Positions 9,570 through 19,159 are shown, counted from the first letter of the stretch. The stretch is DNA of 50,780 nt from an uncultured Paraglaciecola sp. (GCF_913058035.1 NZ_CAJXPA010000010.1:1-50780); one strand, 5' to 3'. Made by a program: numbers and translations. The notes: generated from the letters alone by a model not told the origin.

Positions 9570-10040
9570 ATGAAAAATAAGGTAATAGCAATATTAATGG
9601 GTTGCACAATGTTAAGCACAATTTCTGTGTTTGCAGAGCCTGCTAAATCAGCAAAACAAGCTAAAGACGTAACACAATTTAGACAAGCTATTTTAAAACT
9701 GGTGAAGAGCAACGTGGGCGCGTTAGGAGCCATGACAAAAGGTTCTATCCCATTTGACATAAAAACAATGCAAACCAATTCGCTGCGCCTTGGGCAATTA
9801 TCTTTAATGTTGGAAGACTACTTTAAAACTGACACCAGTAGTTTTGATATCGAGACAGAAGCTCTAGATAAAATTTGGGAAAATCAAGCAGACTTTCATG
9901 ACAAGATCAGTGCTCTGACTGTTGCTGCAAGTAATCTGAATAAGGTTGCTACAGAGGGAGATACAAGTCAGTTTAAGCCAGCTATTGGGAAGGTATTTAG
10001 AAGCTGTAAAGGTTGTCACGACGATTACAAAAAAGACTAA
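9570..10040 (+). CDS. Cytochrome c' family protein
   Basis: A 156-residue periplasmic haem protein. A signal peptide (residues about 1-23, ending VFA) precedes a four-helix-bundle cytochrome c'/c-556 domain, with the single haem motif CKGCH near the C-terminus followed by DDYKKD, as usual for the family. A longer frame starts at TTG 9549, but ATG 9570 has AGAGAGGA just upstream and gives a standard signal peptide. Cytochromes c' bind small gases such as NO or carry electrons; which applies here is unknown. It converges on a cytochrome b561 gene, a likely redox partner. Confidence 0.9.
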   Translation: MKNKVIAILMGCTMLSTISVFAEPAKSAKQAKDVTQFRQAILKLVKSNVGALGAMTKGSIPFDIKTMQTNSLRLGQLSLMLEDYFKTDTSSFDIETEALDKIWENQADFHDKISALTVAASNLNKVATEGDTSQFKPAIGKVFRSCKGCHDDYKKD

Positions 10041-10083
10041 TATTTAAAAGTGTTTTAACAGATGCTGAATGACCAACTTGCAT

Positions 10084-10767
10084 TTAATAATAGTAACCGT
10101 CTTCTATCGGAGGCGGATTTATCTCCACCAGCCAATAAACAAATATTGCTACTAGACACATTAATAGTATTGCTTTAAAGAGCTGCGAATCCTCAATAGC
10201 CTCTTTTTGTGCTATTGCTTTTTTACCATCGAACATTGGCCCTGTGAGGTCGTGCTTGAGAAATACTAAATACCATCCAATAGCTACCAGATGTAGACCA
10301 ATAATGGCTAGTAGTACGTCGAAAATATTATGATGTAACCACTGCATCCACTCTTGGAACTCAGCGTTAGCGCTATCGTAATATGGACCTGAGTAGATTA
10401 CGTCGTCTGAAGTAAACAAGCCACTGATTGCCTGCAAACCGACTAAAATTATGACAGCTGGTAATATCATCCCACCTACGGAATTGTGACCAATACTCAA
10501 GGTATGTTGCTTAGATATAATCGTTTTCAAATAGACCATCATTGTCTTAGGACCTGAAATAAAACTATTAAATCTGGCGTACTTGGTGCCAACAAACCCC
10601 CATATTAAACGAAAAATTATCAATCCTAAGGTGCAATATCCAATAGTGAAATGGATATCCATGGCGTCTTCCAATACCTCAGAAGTTAACCATTGCCCAA
10701 ACAAACAGAGTACTAATAACCAGTGAAACAACCTTACTGGGATATCCCAAACTAATTTTTTGTTCAT
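10084..10767 (-). CDS. Cytochrome b561 family membrane protein
   Basis: A 227-residue di-haem b-type cytochrome of the inner membrane. It opens with VWDIPVRLFHWLLV, where the His is a usual haem ligand, and has membrane segments around residues 13-30, 40-60, 95-115, 145-170 and 193-212. Further candidate haem ligands are His in DIHFTIGY, LHHNIFD and GLHLVAIGWY. Proteins of this type move electrons from the quinone pool to periplasmic c cytochromes, so the convergent cytochrome c' gene 43 bases away is a plausible acceptor (inference). No terminator is visible in the short gap. Confidence 0.88.
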   Translation of the reverse strand: MNKKLVWDIPVRLFHWLLVLCLFGQWLTSEVLEDAMDIHFTIGYCTLGLIIFRLIWGFVGTKYARFNSFISGPKTMMVYLKTIISKQHTLSIGHNSVGGMILPAVIILVGLQAISGLFTSDDVIYSGPYYDSANAEFQEWMQWLHHNIFDVLLAIIGLHLVAIGWYLVFLKHDLTGPMFDGKKAIAQKEAIEDSQLFKAILLMCLVAIFVYWLVEINPPPIEDGYYY

Positions 10768-10836
10768 ATATTCATGTAAAGGGTATGTTTATTTTTCATA
10801 TGTTTTTTTTAATAGATGACTATTTTAATGTGTCCT

Positions 10837-10879
10837 TTTTAAGTCTGCCTTAACAATTTTTGTTAGGGCAGACTTAAAA
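10837..10879. other. Very strong hairpin between the amidohydrolase and cytochrome b genes
   Basis: Arms TTTTAAGTCTGCC (10837-10849) and GGCAGACTTAAAA (10867-10879), extended inside by TAACA/TGTTA, give about 19 pairs with a 5-base loop. It begins 2 bases past the amidohydrolase stop codon. No T-run follows the 3' arm on either strand, so it may stabilise the mRNA 3' end or terminate through the T-rich arm itself. Confidence 0.7.
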
Positions 10880-10881
10880 GA

Positions 10882-13800
10882 TTAATGAACCCAATGATGC
10901 TTTTTAGCTTTTGCATCGATGGCTTGTTGTGTCGCTTCAGGCATAAACAATTGATTGTTTTGTTCGAAGAAAAACGGTTTACGTTGTTCTTTGCTACCCA
11001 CTTCATTCATAGTTGCTGCTTCATACACACGGCCATTTAATACAGTGTATTCAACATATTCACTGCGGCGTATATCGCTTAGTACGTCACCATCTATGAT
11101 CATTAAATCGGCTACTTTACCTACTTCAATACTACCTATTTGTTTGTCCATACCTAAGTGAGTTGCGCCGTCTATGGTACCCCCTCGAAGTGCTTCCCAG
11201 GGAGTAAATCCACCCTGATTCATTATCCATAATTCCCAGTGAGAGGCTAACCCCTCTCTTTGACCATGAGCACCAATATTTACACTTACACCTTTGTCTC
11301 GCAGTGTTTTGGCATACTCAGCGACAGCAACATGGTTGTATTGATTATCTGGTGCAGTAGGGCGTCTTATTGAACGCTTATCTACTAGAAAGCTTGGGGT
11401 ATAACGCATTAAACGAGGATTTTTCCATACTTCAGTTCTATCGTAAAAGTATTCTTCGCCCATCATGCCACCATACGACACAACAAATGTTGGGGTGTAG
11501 CCAAATTTTGTTGCTGCCCACAAAGCCGTTAAATCATCATAACCTTTGGCAATTGGTAATGAATGTTCAAGACCTGTATGTCCATCAACCAACATCGATA
11601 TATTTTGCTGAAATTTACCGCCGCCTTCAGGCACTACCATCATGCCAAGCTCTTTAGCTGCAGCTAACACTTGTTGGCGTGTGTCACGTCTAGGTTGATT
11701 GTAACTTTTAACTGAAATTGCTCCAGTATCTTTTAATCTTTGTATATGGAAAAGAGCATCATCATAATTATTTATGACAGCTTTGTAGCCTAGTCCTTCA
11801 GCACCATATAATATTGTTCCTGTAGAAAAAATTCTTGGTGCGATTATTTTTCCTGCTTGCTGTAACTCTGAAGCTGAGAATATCTCAGTAGTATCGTTTG
11901 ATGGGTCATGAATAGTTGTCACACCGAATGCTAGGTTAGAAAACATGCTCCAGTTTTGTTGTGGAATGATTTCATTATTGCCTTGTGAACCGTGTGCATG
12001 AGTGTCGATGAGACCTGGCAATATAGTTTTACCTCTAGTGTTGATAAGTAGTGCTTCATCAGGAATAGTGACATCCCCATACTTACCTACTTCTACAATT
12101 TTATTGTCTTTGATTAATACCACACCGTTTTCAATTACTTCTCGCTGCCTATTAGCATCGCGCATGGTAACCACTTTACCACCTACTAAGGCTTTATAAC
12201 CTGAGGGTTTATCTGATTTTTGCTCGAAAGATAAGTCAATACCCTCGCTTACTGGTTCTGGTAACTCCTCTGGCGCATCTATAAAAAATGCAAAGGCATC
12301 TTTTAATTTTCTCTCATAAAAAGTTGCTCCGTGGTACCAACTAACGGACTGGCTATCAGCGCTCCATGTTAGGTATTCACCGGCGCGGCTTGATATTTGT
12401 TTAGCAGGTAAAGAAGACATTTTAGGACCCACATTAACGCGCTTACCTGTATCTACAAAAGGGGCTACATAGGCATTGTATTGATGTACGAAAGCTACCC
12501 ATTTTTTGTCATGAGACAAACGATATTCAGTCACTTTATCGGCGCCGTATAGATGCTCACGCTTATCTTCACCATTTAAATCCACACTGATTAACTGTGT
12601 TTCAGAATAATCACTACCTGAAACTGATGTGGTTAGATAAATACGCGAATTGTCACCAGCAAAGTGTGGTGCTGAACCTGATTTAGCAATACGTTTTGTT
12701 TCGCCCCTTTTGACATCTGCAATGTATATTCCTGGTTCAACCGAGAACTCAGGGCTAAGCAAATAACCACCTGTGACTTTGTCATAGACCACTAACCTTC
12801 CATCAGTTGAGAAACTAGGTTCGATATAGTGACCAGGTAATTTTGTTAGTTTTTTACCTTTACCACCTTGTGATTTGATTATTCTGACGGTTCCTAAATC
12901 TTGATCGTTCCATGTTGTGTAGACAATACTTTTTCCGTCATTTGAGTAACGTGGATAAAGTTCATCGTGATTATTTTGTTTGGTTAGACGAGACGTCTTT
13001 CCTGTTTTAATATTTTTTACATACAGCTTACCTAATGCTTGAAACAGTACTGACTTTCCATCAGGAGCTTTCTGAGCCCAGCGTGTCATTTTGATAGTAA
13101 AATCATCAGGCGCTACATCTACGTCAAAACGTACTGCGTCAGCATATTTAAGTTCAGCTTTGACATTCACGGGGATAGTAACAACGGTTTGGTCTTTGAC
13201 AGTCAACCTATGGAAATTACCATCTGTCCAAAAAACGATATGATTAGAGTCAGGTGTCCAGTCAAAGTAAGCAAAATACCCTTCTGAACCAAAGCCTTCC
13301 TGCATGTCTCGTTCAAGATCCATGTAGAGTGGCTTTTCCATACCTGTCGTCAAGTCCTTAACAAAAAGTACTGTTTTTTCTTTTACTCGGCGAATAAAAG
13401 CAAGATGTTTACCGTCTGGAGAAGGGGTTGGAACCACTGCGCCGCCTGTGCCACTGACAAAACGTTCTTCTTCACCATTGGCTAATTTGTATCGAGTAAT
13501 AGCAAAAATACCTTTTAGAGGATCACGATTATAGCTAAATGTGGTACCACCTGTTATGTCCTGAGTGAAGTACAGGTATTCACCATCGGGTGAGAAAGCA
13601 GGATCAGCAATATTCTTTTGGTCTATTTTACCGTTCACTCGCTCTTTAATCGCAAGTCCGTCACCGCCAGAGTGATGATAAAGCCAAATTTCACCTGCTG
13701 GTATACTGCGACTCGACATAATGCCTTTGCTTACGGCTATGTATTGTCCATCAGGACTCCATTTAGGCGAATGGATTAAGTTGTTTTTTTCTGTGCTGAG

Positions 13801-14229
13801 CTGTTTTAAATGGGTACCGTCTTTGTCCATCACCCAAAGATTAGATAAGCCGCCTCTATCAGAAATAAACGCTATCTTTTCTCCGTCTGGACTGACTGTA
13901 GGGTGAATGTTCCATGCAAAATCTTGGGTCAGAGCTATGGCTTCACCACCTTTGATACTGGTGATGTATATATCCCCAAGCATATCAAAGACAAAGTGTT
14001 TGCCATCAGGGGTGACATCTAAACTTGACCAAGTTGTTTGGTCTGTATCGATGGATACAGTCGCTAATTCAAAAGATGGATTAAGCACATCCCAGTCTTT
14101 TTTATCCTGTGATCCATCAGATGGTGTTTGCTCTAAACCTTGATTGGTTTGACTAAATGTAGCACAGGAAAAACTAAGCAGTGCGGCTAAACCCGCTGCG
14201 CGTAGCAAGGTTTTTTTTATGTCTATCAT
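10882..14229 (-). CDS. Secreted TolB-like propeller / amidohydrolase fusion
   Basis: A 1115-residue exported protein. A signal peptide (about 1-26) is followed by a long region of TolB/PD40-type beta-propeller repeats (about 60-650) with the recurrent phrases SPDGEKIAFISDRGG, SPDGQYIAVS, SPDGEYLYF and SPDGKHLAFI. The C-terminal part (about 680-1085) is an imidazolonepropionase-like amidohydrolase with the metal motif LPGLIDTHAHG (His744, His746), a possible bridging Lys in ISVKSYNQP, His in DGHTGLEHS, and the closing GSIEVGKVADLMIIDGD strand. Where many relatives have the catalytic Asp, I read NIGAHGQREG, so the metal site may be variant. Substrate unknown; relatives include periplasmic prolidase-like and carboxypeptidase-like hydrolases. 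Transcribed alone. Confidence 0.88.
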   Translation of the reverse strand: MIDIKKTLLRAAGLAALLSFSCATFSQTNQGLEQTPSDGSQDKKDWDVLNPSFELATVSIDTDQTTWSSLDVTPDGKHFVFDMLGDIYITSIKGGEAIALTQDFAWNIHPTVSPDGEKIAFISDRGGLSNLWVMDKDGTHLKQLSTEKNNLIHSPKWSPDGQYIAVSKGIMSSRSIPAGEIWLYHHSGGDGLAIKERVNGKIDQKNIADPAFSPDGEYLYFTQDITGGTTFSYNRDPLKGIFAITRYKLANGEEERFVSGTGGAVVPTPSPDGKHLAFIRRVKEKTVLFVKDLTTGMEKPLYMDLERDMQEGFGSEGYFAYFDWTPDSNHIVFWTDGNFHRLTVKDQTVVTIPVNVKAELKYADAVRFDVDVAPDDFTIKMTRWAQKAPDGKSVLFQALGKLYVKNIKTGKTSRLTKQNNHDELYPRYSNDGKSIVYTTWNDQDLGTVRIIKSQGGKGKKLTKLPGHYIEPSFSTDGRLVVYDKVTGGYLLSPEFSVEPGIYIADVKRGETKRIAKSGSAPHFAGDNSRIYLTTSVSGSDYSETQLISVDLNGEDKREHLYGADKVTEYRLSHDKKWVAFVHQYNAYVAPFVDTGKRVNVGPKMSSLPAKQISSRAGEYLTWSADSQSVSWYHGATFYERKLKDAFAFFIDAPEELPEPVSEGIDLSFEQKSDKPSGYKALVGGKVVTMRDANRQREVIENGVVLIKDNKIVEVGKYGDVTIPDEALLINTRGKTILPGLIDTHAHGSQGNNEIIPQQNWSMFSNLAFGVTTIHDPSNDTTEIFSASELQQAGKIIAPRIFSTGTILYGAEGLGYKAVINNYDDALFHIQRLKDTGAISVKSYNQPRRDTRQQVLAAAKELGMMVVPEGGGKFQQNISMLVDGHTGLEHSLPIAKGYDDLTALWAATKFGYTPTFVVSYGGMMGEEYFYDRTEVWKNPRLMRYTPSFLVDKRSIRRPTAPDNQYNHVAVAEYAKTLRDKGVSVNIGAHGQREGLASHWELWIMNQGGFTPWEALRGGTIDGATHLGMDKQIGSIEVGKVADLMIIDGDVLSDIRRSEYVEYTVLNGRVYEAATMNEVGSKEQRKPFFFEQNNQLFMPEATQQAIDAKAKKHHWVH

Positions 14230-14455
14230 ATTGGTTCCCTTGAATTTTATTTACTTTTTAGATTTATATTTAGACTAATTAGTTTTAATTAAATACATTA
14301 GCATTGTGGTTAATATCTGCAAGATAGAGGTACCGATAACGCGTCAAATCATTAGAATTACGGTGTATATCAAACAACACAGTAATAGCTTCAACCTCAA
14401 TTTTAAGCAGACTTTTATTCTTTATATAAAGTTATGCTGCTCTAAATATATCAGT

Positions 14456-16678
14456 TTACCCAGTCCCACTAATAATTTGTATTTGCGGGATATCAGTATC
14501 ACCTTTTAATACTTTTAATATGCCATCTTGAGTCAGTGTTCGCATACCATCATTCATCGCTTGGGCTTTCATATCGTGTACAGAGGCCTCCTTGTATACC
14601 AGAGAGCGTAATTCTCCAGTCATGGCTAACAATTCATGAACACCGGTTCTGCCTTTATAACCGGTATCGCCACATTCATCACAACCTTTGCCTTTGAATA
14701 ACATGGGTGTTTCAGGCAATTTAAGCTCTTCGATATATTCTTGACCATATTGGCGTTTAATGAACGCTATGTCACTTTCACTTGCAGGGTACTTTTCCTT
14801 ACAATTTGTACAGATAGTTCTGATCAAACGTTGCGCTAAGATACCAACACAGGCATCAGAAAAGTTGACAGGATCCAGTCCTAAGTCCAACAAACGAGAA
14901 ATGGTTTCTGGAGCAGAGTTGGTGTGTAATGTAGAAAAAACTAAGTGTCCAGTCAGGGACGCTTCAATACCAGCATGCGCAGTTTCCTTATCACGCATTT
15001 CACCAATCAGTATTATATCAGGGTCTGCACGTAAAAATGCTCTTAACGCATTGGCAAATGTAAAGCCAATCTTAGGGCTCACTTGCACTTGTTGTAAGCC
15101 AGGCTGTGTTATTTCTACTGGGTCTTCCGCTGTCCAAATTTTCTTTTCTGGTGTATTGATGTGTCCTAATACAGCATGTAATGTTGTGGTTTTACCAGAA
15201 CCCGTCGGTCCCACTACCAATATTATGCCGTGTGGTTTTTGCACCAGTTCAATAATTTTTTCGTAGTTGCGTGGGGATAAATTTAGCTTACTCATGGGCA
15301 TTGCACCACCTGCAGCCAATATCCTCATGACTACGCCTTCGCCGGCAATAGTTGGAATAGTTGCTACTCGCACTTCAATCAATTGGCCTGACATTCTAAA
15401 GGACAGTTTGCCATCTTGAGGAACTCGTTTCTCGGCAATATTTAGATTTGACATGATTTTGATCCTGGCAATCACTGCACTGTGGTGTGATGCAGGCACT
15501 TGGGTGACATCCCTACAGACTCCGTCTATTCGCATACGCACTCGAGTGGGTGCATTTTTTTCAGGATCGATATGGATATCCGAGGCATTTAAACGTTTTG
15601 CATCATGTAATACCCTACTGACTAGTCTAACTACTGCAGGCGCATCGTCAGACATCTCATCTGATTGAATGTCAATCTCATCTGAGTTGGTACCAATCTC
15701 ATCAAGGATTTCATCCATTGCACCTGGTCCAGACCCACCGCCTGCCGCTTCACCCAGATACTGTAGGATAGTATTAGGTAAACTAACTGAAATCTCGTAG
15801 CTGTCTATGCCTAAGGCTCTTTCGATTTCCATTAATAAAGTGGCATTATTGGGCTCTGCCATCAGCACAATAGGGTTATCTTTCACATCTGCCAGTACGG
15901 CTACAAAGTTGCGTTTGAGATAGGACAGATTGAGTTTGCTATCGCTTTGAAAAAGATGATATTTATCCGGTAAATAGTCAATATACGGCACTTGAAAATG
16001 AACAGATAACGCATTACCTAAATCATTCTCTGGTATTCTGTGCTCAGATGTTAAACGTTGCACTAACTGCCTATTGTCATGGCTGGTTTCTTGAAGTTTC
16101 TTTAATTCTTTCTCGGTAATTAAGTTGCGGTGCACTAGATAATCAAAAGGTTGACTAGTACCGCCTAACTCATACCGAAACTTTTTACCTATAATTTCTG
16201 CGATAGCATTGGCAAGAGCAAGATCGTCATCGCTAAAAACCGCATCTTTCTTATTAATGATTTGCATCACACCCATCAACACATCTGAGTCAAGTATTGG
16301 GATGCAAATGATATTACGCGTTATAAAAGTTGAGTCTTTGTCGAACCTATCTGCGAAGTTTAAGCGTTTATGGATGCTCGCAAGTTCTTCTTTATTGTAA
16401 GGGTCATCGATGATGAGCGGTAATTGGCTAAGTGCTACATAACCAGCAATCGACATAGGGCTAATGGGGACTTTGATTTCACGGGTTTCTTTACCTGTTT
16501 TAAAACGGGCCACCAAATCCTGATGTTGTCTGCGGCGCTGAAAAATACTCATCCGTTCTGAGTTAAATAAGCCTAATACGAACGGTTCTAACTTGTGATA
16601 CGCATCCATAAGAGAAGGGTACGTTTTAAGCAACTGGTTAATGCGGTCAAGGTGGTTTTGATTAAGTTTAGAATTCAT
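14456..16678 (-). CDS. Orphan GspE/PulE-type secretion ATPase with N-terminal GAF domain
   Basis: A 740-residue cytoplasmic ATPase. Domain order: GAF (about 35-170, with IPILDSDVLMGVMQIINKK), MshEN/GspE N-domain (about 175-310), an acidic linker (315-345), and the type II secretion/type IV pilus ATPase core. Walker A is GPTGSGKTTT at 490-499, Walker B IILIGEMRD, His box HLVFSTLHTN, and the zinc cysteines are C623, C626, C666 and C669. The core is therefore complete. No other secretion or pilus gene is near. The GAF domain suggests that a small ligand (possibly a cyclic nucleotide) tunes an export or pilus motor assembled elsewhere (inference). It could serve a type IV pilus or an MSHA-like system. 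Confidence 0.88.
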   Translation of the reverse strand: MNSKLNQNHLDRINQLLKTYPSLMDAYHKLEPFVLGLFNSERMSIFQRRRQHQDLVARFKTGKETREIKVPISPMSIAGYVALSQLPLIIDDPYNKEELASIHKRLNFADRFDKDSTFITRNIICIPILDSDVLMGVMQIINKKDAVFSDDDLALANAIAEIIGKKFRYELGGTSQPFDYLVHRNLITEKELKKLQETSHDNRQLVQRLTSEHRIPENDLGNALSVHFQVPYIDYLPDKYHLFQSDSKLNLSYLKRNFVAVLADVKDNPIVLMAEPNNATLLMEIERALGIDSYEISVSLPNTILQYLGEAAGGGSGPGAMDEILDEIGTNSDEIDIQSDEMSDDAPAVVRLVSRVLHDAKRLNASDIHIDPEKNAPTRVRMRIDGVCRDVTQVPASHHSAVIARIKIMSNLNIAEKRVPQDGKLSFRMSGQLIEVRVATIPTIAGEGVVMRILAAGGAMPMSKLNLSPRNYEKIIELVQKPHGIILVVGPTGSGKTTTLHAVLGHINTPEKKIWTAEDPVEITQPGLQQVQVSPKIGFTFANALRAFLRADPDIILIGEMRDKETAHAGIEASLTGHLVFSTLHTNSAPETISRLLDLGLDPVNFSDACVGILAQRLIRTICTNCKEKYPASESDIAFIKRQYGQEYIEELKLPETPMLFKGKGCDECGDTGYKGRTGVHELLAMTGELRSLVYKEASVHDMKAQAMNDGMRTLTQDGILKVLKGDTDIPQIQIISGTG

Positions 16679-16913
16679 ATAGTTGCTTAATTTACTTCTA
16701 GGCTATTTTTTCTAATGGTAGACCCTACTATAACTGACGGGCTTCGGACAGCAAATAGCTTTTAGTAAGGTAAGTTTAGTTTAGTTGGAAGTGGCACTTC
16801 TTAATAAAGAGCTTACCAACTGATGATAGATCCGTTTATTAATTTAGGCGTCTTGAAGCTTAGTTAGGCGATGTCGGCTTATCGTTAAACCAATAAAAAA
16901 TGGTAAATATTTT

Positions 16914-16958
16914 AGTTATTACAAAGAGTTATTACAAAGAGTTATTAAAAGAGTTATT
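16914..16958. repeat. 13-base tandem repeat, about 3.5 copies
   Basis: AGTTATTACAAAG at 16914-16926 and 16927-16939, then AGTTATTAAAAG at 16940-16951 and AGTTATT. It directly precedes the Rhs relic. Confidence 0.8.
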
Positions 16959-16978
16959 TGAAAGGACACTCAAGTTAA

Positions 16979-17206
16979 TTTGACTATGTGATTACCAAAT
17001 CTAATGGCATTAATGAGCAAGAAACGAGCTTCGATGTGTTTGGTGCAAGGCGTAATGCTGATAACTGAGCCAGAGATTATAAAGAATCGAACAGCTATAT
17101 CATTAGTATCACTTTATCTGGTTACACTGACCATTAGCAACTCGATGAGATGAGTTTGATAAATATTGGCTGTAGGATATACGACCTTTCAGTTAATAGA
17201 GGGCGT
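16979..17206 (+). pseudogene. Relic of an Rhs-family core (C-terminal end)
   Basis: One frame gives FDVFGARRNADN, a TGA stop (17066-17068), ARDYKESN, then ITLSGYTDH, a TAG stop (17135-17137), and QLDEMSLINIGCRIYDLSVNRG. This is the end of the Rhs/YD-repeat core, whose usual form is close to [23 protein letters not shown]; the TAG replaces the Glu codon of HEQ. The upstream core and the conserved YD repeats are gone. A stretch in another frame at 17268-17336 (RGMLEGAITQEGKYGRF) resembles the GGKFG segment found after Rhs cores, but is uncertain. Rhs proteins deliver polymorphic toxins; this copy is dead. Confidence 0.75.
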
Positions 17207-17316
17207 GCTGAAAGCCATAGAAGGCGGAAAGGAGGACGATGGCGAACATTGCGGGTAGTTTGCTAAAACTTCTGTGCGTGGGATGTTGGAGGGAGCGATT
17301 ACTCAGGAGGGTAAGT

Positions 17317-17854
17317 ATGGCCGTTTCTGCGTCGAATAAGTCGGGTAATAGTGAGACGGATTTGAAGACGGTTGGAAAAGACTCACATGCATCGGGGAAA
17401 TATGACTTTGATTTTAAAAATTCACACTTGGATAATGTGACTCAAAGTAAATTGACTCCAGCTGATTTTTTGAAAAGTTTTGAGATATTTTGTTGCTAGG
17501 TGCAGTTTCTGACGACGTATACATAGAAGGTTATTCATCAACGAATTTGACTGCATCTGTAGAAACCGAAGAATACCTAAATATGGCTATAGATACGGTG
17601 AAAATTCGAACGGTGTTAATCTACACGAAGAAGATATGGCGATATTTAAATCAATTAACTTCGATAACGCAACAGATTTCAATATGCTTCTTGGGTTGGG
17701 GGAAAACGTGAATTTTCATAGTGGTTATGGGGATTCTCCATCGATGTTATTGGCGAACCATGGCAGATATGAGTTTGTTTTGGACAGGAAGTCTAGTAGT
17801 GACAAGACAGGTTTGAGGTTAAAACAAAATTTGTCCATCAGCGCCATCAATTAG
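17317..17854 (+). pseudogene. Frameshifted gene of unknown function next to the Rhs relic
   Basis: ATG 17317 follows a strong Shine-Dalgarno (AGGAGGG, 5-base spacing). The frame MAVSASNKSGNSETDLKTVG runs to 17499. Coding character then continues in a second frame (about 17484-17560, AVSDDVYIEGYSSTNLTASV) and a third (about 17590-17854, ENSNGVNLHEEDMAIF onward, ending NLSISAIN). Both shifts equal loss of one base (or gain of two). Repaired, it would be about 180 residues. I do not recognise the family. Its place behind an Rhs core suggests a former immunity or effector gene, but this is only context. Confidence 0.5.
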
Positions 17855-17979
17855 CTCTTTGTATTAATTGATGATTAGCGACACCAGCACTTTGTCTCAG
17901 TTATAAATACTTGTTCTGAATACATACACAGATAAATCCTTATCACTTTACTTTTTATCACTGGATAAAGGATAACGGG

Positions 17980-18007
17980 TTGCACTCATTTCATTTTCCA
18001 GTATACT
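17980..18007 (+). promoter_or_regulatory. S10 operon promoter
   Basis: -35 TTGCAC (17980-17985), 16-base spacer, -10 TATACT (18002-18007), followed by a GC-rich discriminator TCGCGCCC. Such a discriminator is typical of promoters under stringent control. It implies a 5' leader of about 175 bases before rpsJ. Confidence 0.8.
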
Positions 18008-18094
18008 TCGCGCCCACTAGTTCCTAGGAACATGTGCTTTTGGTTAGAATTGAGGTGCTTTTACTGATATTCAATATGCAACCAAATAAAACAA

Positions 18095-18168
18095 GACCCT
18101 AATTTTGGGTCAGCAGTTTACATGCATCCTCCTATCAATATTATTGATGGTGTGGATGATTTTTTTTG
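18095..18168 (+). promoter_or_regulatory. S10 leader with attenuator-like hairpins
   Basis: A first hairpin GACCC/GGGTC (18095-18111) is followed by a longer one with outer arms CATCC/GGATG (18125-18158) and inner arms ATCAAT/ATTGAT, directly followed by eight T (18160-18167). This is the layout of the E. coli S10 leader, in which L4 (rplD product) binds the leader to cause early termination and block translation. Autoregulation by L4 is therefore likely but inferred. Confidence 0.7.
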
Positions 18169-18188
18169 TTCTTTCGGTTGGAGCTTAA

Positions 18189-18503
<315 letters not shown>

Positions 18504-18520
18504 CAAGAGAGGGTTTTAAC

Positions 18521-19159
18521 ATGGCGATTGGTCTTATCGGTCGTAAAGTAGGTATGACTCGCATCTTCACTGAAGATGGTGTTTCAATACCTGTGACTGT
18601 TATAGAAGCCACCCCGAATCGTGTGACTCAGTTACGTACTGATGAAACGGACGGGTATAAAGCGCTTCAAGTCACCGCTGGCGAGAAAAAAGCTAGCCGC
18701 GTTAATAAAGCTGCAGCAGGACATTTTGCTAAAGCTGGCGTGGAAGCAGGCCGCGGTTTATGGGAGTTCCGTTTAGACAACAATGAAGGTGAAGGCATTG
18801 AAGTTGGCAGTGAAATTACTGTTGAGATTTTTGCTGATACTAAAATGGTTGATGTTGTCGGTACTTCTAAAGGTAAAGGTTTCCAAGGTGCTATCAAGCG
18901 CTGGAACTTTAGCCACCAACGTAACACACATGGTAACTCATTGTCGCATCGTGCACCCGGTTCGATTGGTCAAAACCAATCACCTGGTAAAGTTTTCAAA
19001 GGTAAGAAAATGGCCGGTCAGATGGGTAACAAGCGTGTAACTATGCAATCTTTGGATGTAGTCCGAGTTGATACTGAGAATAACCTTTTATTAGTGAAAG
19101 GTACTGTTCCTGGTGCACCTGGTGGCGATGTCATTATCAAAGTTGCTGTCAAAGCGTAA
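18521..19159 (+). CDS. rplC: 50S ribosomal protein L3
   Basis: 212 residues. [20 protein letters not shown] is the usual start; the loop reaching the peptidyl transferase centre reads [20 protein letters not shown], in which the Gln methylated by PrmB in E. coli is kept. Starts 17 bases after rpsJ. Confidence 0.98.
   Translation: MAIGLIGRKVGMTRIFTEDGVSIPVTVIEATPNRVTQLRTDETDGYKALQVTAGEKKASRVNKAAAGHFAKAGVEAGRGLWEFRLDNNEGEGIEVGSEITVEIFADTKMVDVVGTSKGKGFQGAIKRWNFSHQRNTHGNSLSHRAPGSIGQNQSPGKVFKGKKMAGQMGNKRVTMQSLDVVRVDTENNLLLVKGTVPGAPGGDVIIKVAVKA

Noticed and set aside
10343..10368. A third TGCATCC...CGTT motif
   Set aside because: The spacing is 15 rather than 16, and it lies inside the cytochrome b561 gene on the antisense strand with no gene starting nearby; chance is likely.
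14456..16678. Remnant of a gsp operon between tuf and rpsJ, as in E. coli
   Set aside because: E. coli has its gsp genes at the same place, but this protein has a GAF domain and no other gsp gene or trace surrounds it.
18123..18150. TGCATCC box in the S10 leader
   Set aside because: No CGTT at the right distance; the bases belong to the attenuator hairpin.
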